64,000 bases of DNA from a bacterium HR40 (lineage in GTDB: Bacteria > Pseudomonadota > Alphaproteobacteria > Geminicoccales > Geminicoccaceae): assembly GCA_002898275.1 (NCBI GenBank), contig BEIQ01000001.1, positions 613,899-677,898 of the forward strand, in the 5' to 3' direction. Position numbers and translations under genes: made by a program. Under the pieces are notes generated by a model that saw nothing but the letters and a program-made list of their open reading frames with translations, was not told the DNA's origin and searched no databases. Positions 35,388 through 44,668 of the stretch are shown one piece after another; positions within the stretch are counted from its first letter, which is position 1; every line of letters begins with the position of its first letter.

Positions 35388-36766
35388 AGATCAAGCGCCG
35401 GTTCCTGTGCACCGCTTGCGGCGGAGTCCAGCTTCGCTGGACCGGCCGCTGCGAGGCATGCGGGGCATGGAACAGTCTCGAGGAAGAGATCTCGACCGGT
35501 CGACCGCGCCAACGAGCCGCCCCCTCGAGGCTCGCCCTGGTGCCGCTGGCGGCCGAGGTGGAACCGCCGCCGCGGCTCGAGACCGGGATGGGCGAACTCG
35601 ATCGCGTATTGGGCGGCGGTTTCGTCCGCGGCTCGGCGGTCCTCATCGGAGGCGATCCCGGGATCGGCAAGTCGACGCTGATGCTGCAGGCGGCAGCGGC
35701 AGTGGCGCATACGGGCAAGAGCGTCGTCTACCTGAGCGGGGAAGAGTCGGTCGAGCAGGTGCAATTGCGCGCCCGCCGGCTGGGCCTCGCGCGGGCGCCG
35801 GTGGCGCTCGCCTGCGAGACCGACCTCTCGCAAGTGCTCCCGGCCCTCGACGGCCCGACAGCGCCGGCCTTGCTCGTCGTCGATTCGATCCAGACCGTTT
35901 CGGTTCCCGAGGTCGAGGCCGCCTCGGGTACGGTCTCCCAGATTCGCGCCGCCGCTGACCAGCTCGTGCGCTTTGCGAAGCGGCGCGGGACCGTGCTCGT
36001 GCTCGTTGGCCATGTCACCAAGGACGGTCAGATCGCCGGCCCCCGACTGCTCGAGCACATGGTGGACACGGTGCTCGACTTCGAGGGCGAGCGGGGCCTG
36101 CCATTCCGCCTCTTGCGGGCGGTGAAGAACCGCTTCGGACCGGCGGACGAGCTCGGCATTTTCGAGATGCGGGAGAGCGGTCTCGTCGCCGTCGCCGATG
36201 CCTCTGGCCTGTTCCTCGGCGAACGCAGCCTGCGGGTGCCGGGTGCCTGTGTCTTCGCCGGTATCGAGGGAACGCGACCGGTACTGGTGGAGATCCAGGT
36301 GTTGCTGGCGCCGAGCCCGTTCGCCACGCCCCGGCGCACCGTGGTCGGCTGGGACGCCGGCCGCCTGGCCACCATCCTCGCCGTGCTCGAGGCCCGCTGT
36401 GGCCTTACCTTGGCCGGCCGAGATGTCTATCTCAATGTCGCGGGCGGCCTCCAAGTCCGCGAGCCGGGTGCCGATTTGGCCGTGGCCGCAGCCATCCTGT
36501 CGTCGCTCGCTGGCCGCCCCATGCCGGAAGGCACGGTGGCGTTCGGCGAGATCGGTCTCGCCGGCGAGGTGCGTCCGGTCGGCAGGGTCGACCTCAGGCT
36601 GCGCGAGGCTGCAAAACTCGGTTTCCGTCAGGTGCTGTTGCCGGCGGCGAGCGCGGTCGAAGACAGTCCACTGACCCTGCTCCCGGTTGCGCGATTGGCC
36701 GAGCTCGTCGATCGCATCGGTGGACCGGCCGCACCGCGGCGGCGCGGGGAGCGATCCGCACCATGA
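35384..36766 (+). CDS. radA: DNA repair protein RadA
   Basis: The 460-residue protein processes branched recombination intermediates. It has the zinc motif with Cys9, Cys12, Cys23 and Cys26, the RecA-like ATPase with Walker A GDPGIGKST (90-98), the RadA-specific KNRFG motif in AVKNRFGPADELGIFEM, and a Lon-like C-terminal domain (VYLNVAGGLQVREPGADLAVAAAILSS and FGEIGLAGEVRPV). The GTG start overlaps the mlaF stop. Confidence 0.96.
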   Translation: MKIKRRFLCTACGGVQLRWTGRCEACGAWNSLEEEISTGRPRQRAAPSRLALVPLAAEVEPPPRLETGMGELDRVLGGGFVRGSAVLIGGDPGIGKSTLMLQAAAAVAHTGKSVVYLSGEESVEQVQLRARRLGLARAPVALACETDLSQVLPALDGPTAPALLVVDSIQTVSVPEVEAASGTVSQIRAAADQLVRFAKRRGTVLVLVGHVTKDGQIAGPRLLEHMVDTVLDFEGERGLPFRLLRAVKNRFGPADELGIFEMRESGLVAVADASGLFLGERSLRVPGACVFAGIEGTRPVLVEIQVLLAPSPFATPRRTVVGWDAGRLATILAVLEARCGLTLAGRDVYLNVAGGLQVREPGADLAVAAAILSSLAGRPMPEGTVAFGEIGLAGEVRPVGRVDLRLREAAKLGFRQVLLPAASAVEDSPLTLLPVARLAELVDRIGGPAAPRRRGERSAP

Positions 36767-37368
36767 CCAGTATGCCGTTCACCGTCTTCGATCTGGTCGT
36801 CGGCCTCGTCCTGCTGGTGTCGGTGGTCGCGGCCGCAAGCCGCGGGTTCGTGCGCGAACTGCTGTCGCTCGCGAGCTGGGCGGCGGCGCTGCTGGCCGCC
36901 TACTATCTCTATGCCCCGGTGCGGCCGCTGGTCTTGGAAGCGGTGCGCAACGACCTGGTCGCCGACCTGGCGACCGCGGTGGGGGTTTTCCTCGCGCCGT
37001 TCGTGCTCCTGAAGCTCCTCACCGGGGGCATCGCTCGGCGCGTGGCGGAGAGCGGCTTCGCCGGCGTCGATCGGCTCTTCGCCATCCTCTACGGAGCTGG
37101 CCGCGGCGCCTTTCTCGTCTGTGCGGCCTATCTTGCGGCGCTGGTCATGCTCGACCAGGCGCCGATGCCCGCCTGGGTGGTCCGGGCGGTCTCCCGACCC
37201 TATGTGGAAGAAGGCGCCCGCGTTCTCGCCCGGCTGCTGCCCGAGGGCTTGCTCGAGGGTACGGCTGCCGTCCCGCAGCCAGCCGGTTCGCCCATGGCGC
37301 CTCCCGGGAGCGGATACCGCGAGGACGCCAATCGGGCGCTCGAGCAGTTGATCCGCAGGGTCGAATGA
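36763..37368 (+). CDS. cvpA: CvpA family membrane protein
   Basis: The 201-residue protein has four predicted transmembrane segments (FDLVVGLVLLVSVVAAASRG, LASWAAALLAAYYL, LATAVGVFLAPFVLLKLL and GAGRGAFLVCAAYLAALVML) and the CvpA pattern SRGFVRELLSLASW. CvpA is named for colicin V production; its function is linked to envelope homeostasis. It precedes purF as in many proteobacteria, and overlaps the radA stop (ATGA). Confidence 0.92.
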   Translation: MTSMPFTVFDLVVGLVLLVSVVAAASRGFVRELLSLASWAAALLAAYYLYAPVRPLVLEAVRNDLVADLATAVGVFLAPFVLLKLLTGGIARRVAESGFAGVDRLFAILYGAGRGAFLVCAAYLAALVMLDQAPMPAWVVRAVSRPYVEEGARVLARLLPEGLLEGTAAVPQPAGSPMAPPGSGYREDANRALEQLIRRVE

Positions 37369-37381
37369 GGCGGAGGATTGC

Positions 37382-38833
37382 GTGACCACCGACCTGTTCG
37401 ACGACGACCGCCCGCGCGAGGAGTGCGGCATTTTCGCCATCTGGGGGCACGAGGATGCGGCGGCCCTCGCTGCCCTGGGTTTGCATGCGCTCCAGCATCG
37501 CGGCCAGGAGGCGGCGGGGATCGTCACCTTCGACGGTACCCATTTCCACGCCCATCGCGCGGTCGGCCTGGTCGGCGACAACTTCGGCAAGGATTCGGTG
37601 ATTGCCGGCCTTCCTGGTCATGCTGCGGTGGGGCACACGCGTTATTCCACGACCGGGGCGAGCATGCTGCGCAATGTGCAGCCGCTCTTCGCCGAACTCT
37701 CCTTCGGCGGGCTCGCCATCGCCCACAACGGCAATCTGACCAACGGCCTCGGTCTGCGCCGGCGGCTCGTGCGCGAGGGCTGCATCTTCCAGTCCACCAC
37801 CGACACCGAGGCGATCGTCCATCTGGTGGCGAAGAGCCGCGAACCGACCCCGGTCGCGCGCCTCGTCGATGCCCTTCGTCAAGTGGCGGGCGCCTGGTCG
37901 CTCGTGGCGCTGTTCGACGACGCGGTGGTCGCCGGCCGCGATCCCCTCGGGATTCGACCGCTCGTGATGGGGCGGCTCGGGGAAGTGCCGGTGTTCGCTT
38001 CCGAGAGCTGCGCCCTCGACATCTTGGGCGCCCGCTTCGAGCGCGAGGTGGAGCCGGGCGAGCTCGTGGTCGTCGACCGCCAAGGATTGCGATCCCTGCA
38101 CCCCTTCCCGTCGCGGCCGTCACGTTTTTGCATCTTCGAGTATGTGTATTTCTCGCGGCCGGACAGTGTCGCCGACGGCCGCAGCGTCTACGAGGCGCGC
38201 AAGCGCATCGGCATCGAATTGGCGCGGGAAGCCCCGGCTCGTGCCGACATCGTGGTGCCGGTGCCCGACAGTGGCGTGCCCGCAGCGATCGGCTACGCCC
38301 AGGAATCGGGCTTGCCGTTCGAGCTGGGCATCGTCCGCAACCACTACGTCGGCCGCACCTTCATCGAGCCCTCCGACCACATCCGCCACCTCGGAGTGCG
38401 CCTCAAGCACAATGCCAACCGGGGTGTGCTCGCCGGCCGGCGGGTGGTGCTGGTCGACGATAGCATCGTGCGCGGCACGACCTCGACCAAGATCGTGGCC
38501 ATGGTTCGGCAGGCCGGGGCGCGCGAAGTGCACATGCGCATCGCCTCCCCGCCCACGACCCATAGCTGCTTTTACGGTGTCGACACGCCCGAGCGCGACA
38601 AGCTTCTCGCCGCCCGTCACAGTGTGGCGGAGATGGCCCGCCTCATAGGTGTCGACAGCCTCGCCTTTCTCTCCCTCGACGGCCTCTATCGGGCGGTGGG
38701 CGAACCCGGTCGCGACCCGCTGCGCCCGGCCTTCTGTGACGCGTGTTTCAGCGGCGATTATCCGATCCGGCTGTTCGATGTGGAAGAAGGGGAGCGGGAG
38801 GATCAGCTCTCCCTGCTGCTCGAGGAGGCCTGA
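37382..38833 (+). CDS. purF: Amidophosphoribosyltransferase PurF
   Basis: The 483-residue enzyme makes phosphoribosylamine from PRPP and glutamine, the first step of purine synthesis. A 14-residue propeptide precedes the nucleophile Cys15 (REECGIFAIWG). The PRPP loop is VVLVDDSIVRGTT. Cysteines in SRFCIFEYVYF, THSCFYGVD and CDACFSGDYP fit the 4Fe-4S-containing, Bacillus-type enzyme. A GTG start lies 13 bases after cvpA. Confidence 0.97.
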   Translation: MTTDLFDDDRPREECGIFAIWGHEDAAALAALGLHALQHRGQEAAGIVTFDGTHFHAHRAVGLVGDNFGKDSVIAGLPGHAAVGHTRYSTTGASMLRNVQPLFAELSFGGLAIAHNGNLTNGLGLRRRLVREGCIFQSTTDTEAIVHLVAKSREPTPVARLVDALRQVAGAWSLVALFDDAVVAGRDPLGIRPLVMGRLGEVPVFASESCALDILGARFEREVEPGELVVVDRQGLRSLHPFPSRPSRFCIFEYVYFSRPDSVADGRSVYEARKRIGIELAREAPARADIVVPVPDSGVPAAIGYAQESGLPFELGIVRNHYVGRTFIEPSDHIRHLGVRLKHNANRGVLAGRRVVLVDDSIVRGTTSTKIVAMVRQAGAREVHMRIASPPTTHSCFYGVDTPERDKLLAARHSVAEMARLIGVDSLAFLSLDGLYRAVGEPGRDPLRPAFCDACFSGDYPIRLFDVEEGEREDQLSLLLEEA

Positions 38834-38834
38834 A

Positions 38835-39548
38835 GTGGCGGTTCTCGCCGGCCGGGTCGTGTTGGTGACCGGGGCGAGCCGCGGGCTCGGCGCTGCCGTG
38901 GCTCCGCTGCTCGCCGCTCAGGGCGCGCATCTCGTGCTGCTGGCCCGCACCCGAGGCGGCCTCGAGGAGACCGACGACGCGGTGCGACAGGTCGGCGGGC
39001 ATGCGACCCTGCTGCCGCTCGATCTCGCCGACGGTGACGCGGTCGACCGCATCGGCCCGAGTCTGTGGCGACGCTTCGGCCGTCTCGACGGGCTCGTCGC
39101 CTGTGCCGCGGTCCTCGGCCGCTCGACGCCGGTGGCACACGGCGATCCCGACTGGTTCGAGCTGCTCTGGCGGGTGAACGTCGTCGCCAATGCCCGACTC
39201 ATCCGCTCCCTCGAGCCACTCCTGCGGCGCTCGGATGCCGGCCGAGCGGTCTTCCTGACCTGCGGGTTCGCCCGCCGTCCACGCGCCTATTTCGGCCATT
39301 ACGGGGCGAGCAAGGCGGCGCTCGAGGCGCTCGTGCTGTCGTGGGCGCGCGAGATCGAACGGACGCCGATCCGAGCGGTGCTGTTCGATCCCGGACCGAT
39401 GGCGACCCGCTTGCGGGCCGAGGTGTTCCCGACCGAATCGCCAACCGCACAGCCGCATCCGGCGGCGGTGGCACCCGCACTCCTGCCCCTGCTGCGGCCC
39501 GATTCCCACAGCCACGGGGTGGTCATCGAACATCGACCCCGGGCCTGA
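38835..39548 (+). CDS. Short-chain dehydrogenase (purF-linked)
   Basis: The 237-residue SDR has TGASRGLG at the N-terminus and the active-site YGASK. The usual NNAG is replaced by ACAA, and the catalytic Ser region reads FLTCGF. It starts one base after purF, an arrangement conserved in alphaproteobacteria; its substrate is unknown. It is probably the last gene of the dnaB operon and converges on the Lrp gene with a 5-base gap. Confidence 0.9.
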   Translation: MAVLAGRVVLVTGASRGLGAAVAPLLAAQGAHLVLLARTRGGLEETDDAVRQVGGHATLLPLDLADGDAVDRIGPSLWRRFGRLDGLVACAAVLGRSTPVAHGDPDWFELLWRVNVVANARLIRSLEPLLRRSDAGRAVFLTCGFARRPRAYFGHYGASKAALEALVLSWAREIERTPIRAVLFDPGPMATRLRAEVFPTESPTAQPHPAAVAPALLPLLRPDSHSHGVVIEHRPRA

Positions 39549-39553
39549 TTGGC

Positions 39554-40108
39554 TCAGGAACGCGAGGGGTGCAACTCGGTCGGCTCGGGAAGAGGTAGAG
39601 CGGTATCGTACTTCACCTCGCGAAGGGTGAAGCTCGACTTGATGTGCTTGATGCCGGGAATGCGGAACAGCACGTCGTTGAGGAAGCGTTCGTAGCTACG
39701 GATGTCCGGCACGCGCACCTTGAGCATGAAATCGGCATCGCCGGTGATCGCGTAACATTCGACGATCTCCGGTCGGTCGCGCACCGCGTTCTCGAAGGCT
39801 TCGAGCGATTGTCGATTGTGCATCTCGAGATTGATAAGGGTGATGACACATACCGGTACCCCGACTTTCTCCGGATCGAGCAGCGCCACATAGCGCCGGA
39901 TCACCCCGTTCTCCTCGAGCTCCCGCACCCGCCGCCAGCAGGGGGAGGCGGAGAGATTGATGCGCTCCGCCAGTTCCTGATTGGTGAGCCGGCCATTGCG
40001 CTGGAGCTCGGAGAGGATCCGGTGCCGGATCCTTTCCTCGAAAAGGTCCCGCGCAGGCAAAGCCTGTCTCCCGATGGCCAGGATCGGAAACGATTTTCCT
40101 TCTAGCAT
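39554..40108 (-). CDS. Lrp/AsnC family transcriptional regulator
   Basis: The 184-residue regulator has the AsnC winged helix (RHRILSELQRNGRLTNQELAERINLSASPCWRRVRELEENGVI) and an RAM effector domain (CVITLINLEMHN to GDADFMLKVRVPDIRSYERFLNDVLFRIPGIKHIKSSFTLREVK). About 25 residues precede the HTH. It is divergent from the indolepyruvate oxidoreductase gene, which it probably controls in response to an amino acid. Confidence 0.92.
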   Translation of the reverse strand: MLEGKSFPILAIGRQALPARDLFEERIRHRILSELQRNGRLTNQELAERINLSASPCWRRVRELEENGVIRRYVALLDPEKVGVPVCVITLINLEMHNRQSLEAFENAVRDRPEIVECYAITGDADFMLKVRVPDIRSYERFLNDVLFRIPGIKHIKSSFTLREVKYDTALPLPEPTELHPSRS

Positions 40109-40130
40109 GGCCCATCGGCGGTGAAACGCA

Positions 40131-40145
40131 AGCACTTTTCGTGCT
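40131..40145. promoter_or_regulatory. Candidate Lrp-type operator between divergent lrp and ior
   Basis: AGCAC-TTTTC-GTGCT is a 15-base inverted repeat with the AGCA...TGCT layout and AT-rich centre of Lrp/AsnC sites. It lies 23 bases before the regulator start and 67 before the oxidoreductase start. Confidence 0.4.
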
Positions 40146-40211
40146 GCCCCTGCTAGTCTTGCCACCACCGGGCGATTCCGGGCCGCCCGGCATGGACGCG
40201 GAGGGCGAGGG

Positions 40212-43200
40212 ATGCAGGCAGTTGCGGCGCCCGTCGACCTGTCCTACCGGCTCGTCGACGCCTACGAGCGGACGGAAGGGCGGGTATATCTCACCGGCCT
40301 TCGGGCTCTCGTCCGGCTGCTCCTCGAGCAAAAACGCGCCGACCGCGCCCGCGGTCTCGAGACGGCGGGCTTGGTTTCCGGTTACCGTGGCTCGCCGCTC
40401 GCCGGTTTCGACAAGGAGCTCGAGCGTGCCCGTCGGCTGCTCGAGGCGGAGGACATCCGCTTCCTGCCGGCGATCAACGAGGCCCTCGCAGCGACCGCGG
40501 TGATGGGCAGCCAAGCCGTCGAGAGCGAGGGCACGGCCCGCTTCGATGGCGTCTTCGCGATGTGGTACGGCAAAGGCCCTGGTCTCGATTGGGCGGGCGA
40601 TGCCATCGAGCATGCCAACGCCTATGGCACCTCGCCCCACGGCGGGGTGCTGGCGGTGGTGGGCGACGACCATGGCGCCGTCTCCTCCAGCATGTCCCAC
40701 CAGAGCGATCTGACGCTCGCCTCCTGGTCGGTGCCGGTGCTGCATCCTGCCTCGCTGCATGACTATCTGCCCTTCGGGCTGTACGGCTATGCGCTCTCCC
40801 GCTTCTGTGGGGCGTGGGTGGCGTTCAAGGCCATCGCCGAGACGGTCGAGGGCGCGGCAAGCCTCGAACTGACACCGATCCCGCGGCCGTTCGCCGTCCC
40901 CGCGGACTTCCAGCCACCTCCCGGGGGGCTCCACTTCCGCTGGCAGGACCCGCCAGGCATGGCGATCGAGGAACGGCTCCAGCACAAGCTCGACGCCGCC
41001 GAGGCCTTCGCCCGGGTCAATCCCGGTATCGACCGCACGGTGGTGGCTGCCGATCGGGCGCGCCTCGGGATCGTGGCCGTGGGCAAGGCCTTTGGCGACG
41101 TGATGGAGGCGTTGCGGCTCATGGGCTTCGAGGAGCCGCAGGCGCTCGCGCGGCTGGGTCTGCGTCTCTACAAGGTGGGCCAGGTGTTTCCACTGGAGCG
41201 CACGCGCATCCTCGCCCTCGCGCGCGGCCTCGAGACGCTGCTCGTGGTGGAAGAAAAGCGGCCCTTTGTCGAAGCCCGCATCAAGGAGCTGCTGTACGAT
41301 CTGCCGGAAGGGTGTCGGCCGCGAGTGATCGGCAAGGCCGACCGCGACGGCCGCGAGCTCTTGCCGACGGTCGCCGAACTCAGGCCGCATCGGGTCGCCC
41401 CGGTGCTCGCGGCCGAGATCGAGCGCGTCCAGCCTGGCCTCGATCTGCGGACGCGCCTTGCGCATCTGCGCGAGCCCGAGGGGATGACCGGGTTGCGACG
41501 GACGCCGTGGTTCTGTCCGGGTTGCCCGCACAGCCGGTCGACCCAGGTGCCAGAGGGTGCGCGGGCTCTGGCCGGCATCGGTTGCCATATCATGGCGGTC
41601 TGGATGGACCGCGGCACCGCGGGCATCACCCATATGGGGGGCGAAGGGGCGAACTGGCTCGGGATCGCTCCCTTTGTCGAGCGCCGCCACGTTTTCCAGA
41701 ATCTCGGCGACGGCACCTACTTCCACTCCGGCCTGCTGGCGATCCGCCAAGCGGTAGCGGCAAAATGGCCGATCACCTACCGTATCCTGTTCAACGACGC
41801 CGTCGCCATGACCGGCGGGCAGAGGGTCGACGGCGCCCTGGACGTGCCGGCGCTGGTCCGCCAGCTGCGCGCCGAAGGGGTGGAACGCGTCGTCGTCGTC
41901 TCCGACGAACCGAAGCGCTTCCGGCGCCGAGACCTGCCGGCGGACGTTCCGGTTTTCCACCGCCGTCGTCTTCCCGCAATTCAAGAAGAGCTGCAACGAT
42001 ATCCGGGAGTCTCGGTGCTGGTCTATGACCAGACTTGCGCCGCCGAAAAGCGCCGACGGCGCAAACGCGGCGAGCGGAGGGAGACGCAGCGGCGGGCGTT
42101 CATCAACGAGCTCGTCTGCGAGAACTGCGGCGACTGCAGCCGTCAATCGAGCTGCCTAGCCTTGGTGCCGGTCGAGACGGAATTCGGGACCAAAAGGCAA
42201 GTCGACCAGTCGTCCTGCAACCATGACTTCACTTGTGTCGAGGGGTTCTGTCCGGCCATCGTGACGGTCGAGAACGCGCGAGTGCGCACCTTGGCATGGG
42301 ACTCGGAGATCGCGAGCCGACTGGCCCGACTTCCCGACCCGGAGCTGGCGGCCGCCGATGGCCGTTGCGACATCCTGGTGACGGGTGTGGGTGGCACGGG
42401 CGTGCTCACTCTCGGCGCCATTCTCGGGATGGCGGCGCATCTCGAGGGACGACCCGTCTCGGTCCTCGATTTCACCGGCCTGTCCCAGAAAGGCGGTGCG
42501 GTGCTCAGCCATGTGCGCATCGCCGATCCGGGAACCGAGCTCCATCAGGGGCGCATCGCACCCGGCGAGGCGCGAGTCGTCCTCGCCTGCGATCTCGTGG
42601 TGGCGAGCTCTTCGGAAGCGCTCCACACGATCCGTCCCGGACGAACCGTCGTCGTCGCCGACAGCACCGTGATGCCCACCGCCCAGGCCTTGCGCGATCC
42701 CGACTTCCGCATCGATGGCGCGGACCTTCTCGCCCATCTCCGGCGCCGGGCAGGTCCCCGACAAGTCATGGCCATTGCAGCGCGGCGGCTGGCGACCCGT
42801 CTTTTCGGCGACGCGATCGCGGCCAACATGATCGTGCTCGGTTACGCCTTCCAGGCCGGCCTGCTGCCCGTATCGCGGCGGGCGATCGAGCGGGCGATCG
42901 CGCTGAACGGCGTGGACGTCGAGACCAATGTGCGGGCCTTCGCCCTCGGTCGGCTAGCGGCGATCGAGCCCGGTTTCGTGGCGCGGCTATCGCCCGAGCC
43001 GGAAGCGCGTCGGGAAACCCTCGAGGCGCGCGTGGCCCGCCTCGAGAGCGAGCTCGCCGCTTGGGGGGGCCAGAAGATTGCCAGAGACTTCGCGGCCTTT
43101 GTCGCGCGTGTCGCAGCGCTCGAGCGGCGGCTTGTCGGCGAGGGCCCGCTCCAGCTCGCCGAGGCGGTGGCCGAAGGGCTCTTCCATCTGACCGCGATCA

Positions 43201-43685
43201 AGGATGAATACGAGGTGGCGCGGCTCTTCGTCGACGGCCGGTTCGACGAGCGTCTGCGCCAGAGCTTCGCCGGCGAGCCGCGGCTGACCTACCACATGGC
43301 GCCGCCGCTTTTGGGATTCCTCCGCGACGCCCGAGGGCGTCCGCGCAAGCTCGCCTTCGGCCCGTGGCTGCGACCGCTGTTGCGGCTGCTGGCTCGGCTG
43401 CGGGTTCTGCGCGGGACTCCCTTGGATCCCTTCGGCCATACCGCCGAGCGTCGACGCGAGCGGGCTCTTCTCGCCGAATACCGGATGACGATCGAGACCC
43501 TGTTGCCACGTCTCGATCTCGCCAACCTCGAACATGCGACAGCTCTCGCCCGCCTTCCCCTCACGGTGCGGGGCTTCGGTCCCGTCCGTCTGGCCGCCAT
43601 CGAACGCTACAGGGAAAAGCGACGCGAGCTGCTCGAACGTTTCGCGACGGCAAGTTCGGCGGAGCTCCCGCTTGCCGCCGAATGA
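40212..43685 (+). CDS. Indolepyruvate ferredoxin oxidoreductase, fused alpha/beta
   Basis: The 1157-residue enzyme oxidatively decarboxylates aryl or branched 2-oxoacids to acyl-CoA with ferredoxin. The N-terminal pyruvate:ferredoxin oxidoreductase domain (LVSGYRGSPLAGFDKEL, EGTARFDGVFAMWYGKGPGLDWAGDA) is followed by the TPP-binding domain (CPGCPHS, THMGGEGANWLGIAPF, FQNLGDGTYFHSG). A cluster motif CENCGDCSRQSSC with CNHDFTCVEGFCP comes next, then the gamma domain (ILVTGVGGTGVLTLGAILGMAAHLEG). The C-terminal DUF6537-like region completes the long fused form. It is divergent from an Lrp-type gene. Confidence 0.94.
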   Translation: MQAVAAPVDLSYRLVDAYERTEGRVYLTGLRALVRLLLEQKRADRARGLETAGLVSGYRGSPLAGFDKELERARRLLEAEDIRFLPAINEALAATAVMGSQAVESEGTARFDGVFAMWYGKGPGLDWAGDAIEHANAYGTSPHGGVLAVVGDDHGAVSSSMSHQSDLTLASWSVPVLHPASLHDYLPFGLYGYALSRFCGAWVAFKAIAETVEGAASLELTPIPRPFAVPADFQPPPGGLHFRWQDPPGMAIEERLQHKLDAAEAFARVNPGIDRTVVAADRARLGIVAVGKAFGDVMEALRLMGFEEPQALARLGLRLYKVGQVFPLERTRILALARGLETLLVVEEKRPFVEARIKELLYDLPEGCRPRVIGKADRDGRELLPTVAELRPHRVAPVLAAEIERVQPGLDLRTRLAHLREPEGMTGLRRTPWFCPGCPHSRSTQVPEGARALAGIGCHIMAVWMDRGTAGITHMGGEGANWLGIAPFVERRHVFQNLGDGTYFHSGLLAIRQAVAAKWPITYRILFNDAVAMTGGQRVDGALDVPALVRQLRAEGVERVVVVSDEPKRFRRRDLPADVPVFHRRRLPAIQEELQRYPGVSVLVYDQTCAAEKRRRRKRGERRETQRRAFINELVCENCGDCSRQSSCLALVPVETEFGTKRQVDQSSCNHDFTCVEGFCPAIVTVENARVRTLAWDSEIASRLARLPDPELAAADGRCDILVTGVGGTGVLTLGAILGMAAHLEGRPVSVLDFTGLSQKGGAVLSHVRIADPGTELHQGRIAPGEARVVLACDLVVASSSEALHTIRPGRTVVVADSTVMPTAQALRDPDFRIDGADLLAHLRRRAGPRQVMAIAARRLATRLFGDAIAANMIVLGYAFQAGLLPVSRRAIERAIALNGVDVETNVRAFALGRLAAIEPGFVARLSPEPEARRETLEARVARLESELAAWGGQKIARDFAAFVARVAALERRLVGEGPLQLAEAVAEGLFHLTAIKDEYEVARLFVDGRFDERLRQSFAGEPRLTYHMAPPLLGFLRDARGRPRKLAFGPWLRPLLRLLARLRVLRGTPLDPFGHTAERRRERALLAEYRMTIETLLPRLDLANLEHATALARLPLTVRGFGPVRLAAIERYREKRRELLERFATASSAELPLAAE

Positions 43686-43709
43686 TCGCGGAAGTCGCAC
43701 CCTTGCCGC

Positions 43710-44270
43710 TTACGCTTCCCGCGTGCCGCCGGGTTGCCAGAGCACGTCGCGGCGGCCGCGGTCGTTGCAGAAGCGGGCGAGAACGAACAGAAGATCGGAC
43801 AGCCGATTGAGGTAGCGCAGAGTCGTGGGCTCGACCGGCTCGCGGGCGGCGAGCGCGACGACGAGCCGTTCCGCTCGTCGTACCACCGTACGCGCGAGGT
43901 GCAGAGTCGCCGACGCTGGCGTGCCCCCCGGCAAGACGAAGGAGGCGAGGGGCTCGAGCTCACCGTTGAAACGGTCGATTTCCGATTCGAGACGGACGAT
44001 CTGCTCCGGCGTGATCCCGAGTCGTTCGCCCTCCTGGCGCGGACGGCAGAGTTCGGCCCCGAGATCGAAGAGCTCGTTCTGGATGCGCGCGAGGAGGGGA
44101 TCCACCTCCACGGGCGCGTGGAGGCGGGCGAATCCGATCGTGGCGTTCGCCTCGTCGACCGTACCTAGGGCCTCGATCCGGAGATCGCATTTGGCGACCC
44201 GCGAGCCGTCGCCGAGCGAGGTCTCGCCGCGATCGCCGCCGCGCGTATAGATGCGGGAAAGCCGCACCAT
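43710..44270 (-). CDS. Cob(I)alamin adenosyltransferase, PduO type
   Basis: The 186-residue enzyme transfers adenosyl from ATP to cob(I)alamin to make coenzyme B12. The PduO ATP-binding N-terminus YTRGGDRGETSLGDGSRV is present, along with EALGTVDEANATIGFARL and the C-terminal RTVVRRAERL and RYLNRLSDLLFVLAR motifs. It follows a HIG1-type membrane gene by 21 bases. Confidence 0.95.
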   Translation of the reverse strand: MVRLSRIYTRGGDRGETSLGDGSRVAKCDLRIEALGTVDEANATIGFARLHAPVEVDPLLARIQNELFDLGAELCRPRQEGERLGITPEQIVRLESEIDRFNGELEPLASFVLPGGTPASATLHLARTVVRRAERLVVALAAREPVEPTTLRYLNRLSDLLFVLARFCNDRGRRDVLWQPGGTREA

Positions 44271-44291
44271 CGCCTGCCTCCGCAGGCCCCT

Positions 44292-44483
44292 TCACACCTG
44301 TCCGAGAAGCATGAGGCCGAGCACGATCGCCGCACCGAGCTGCAGGGCGACGCGCAGCTGCATGAGCCGGTTGCCGTGGCGCTCGTAGAAGGGTCCTGCC
44401 GCGACGAAGCTCCACACCCCGAACAAGACGACAGCCAGGGTCGCCGCCATCAAAAGGAGAAGGAGCACACCCGAGACAGTCAT
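44292..44483 (-). CDS. HIG1-domain twin transmembrane protein
   Basis: The 63-residue product has two transmembrane helices (about 4-28 and 45-60) separated by the HIG1-like loop ERHGNRLMQLRVALQ, matching the R..M..RV..Q pattern of hypoxia-induced/cytochrome-oxidase-associated proteins. The position right before a PduO gene is common in alphaproteobacteria. Its function is unproven in bacteria. Confidence 0.82.
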   Translation of the reverse strand: MTVSGVLLLLLMAATLAVVLFGVWSFVAAGPFYERHGNRLMQLRVALQLGAAIVLGLMLLGQV

Positions 44484-44668
44484 CGTCCATCCTCCGGTCG
44501 CGGAAAGCCGCCGCCAGGGTGTCGAGCCGCGCGCAGCGCGGTTCCGACCGCCACCGCCGATGACCGCTAAGATAGACCTTTCGAGGCGATGGCGCCACGG
44601 CCGGAGTGGCGCCTGCGGCGACGCATCATCACAGGATTGAGACTTTTTTCATCTCGCGCGATTACCCC

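Noticed and set aside
39696-42146. An 816-codon open frame on the minus strand inside the oxidoreductase
   Set aside because: No motif; it is antisense to an obvious enzyme.
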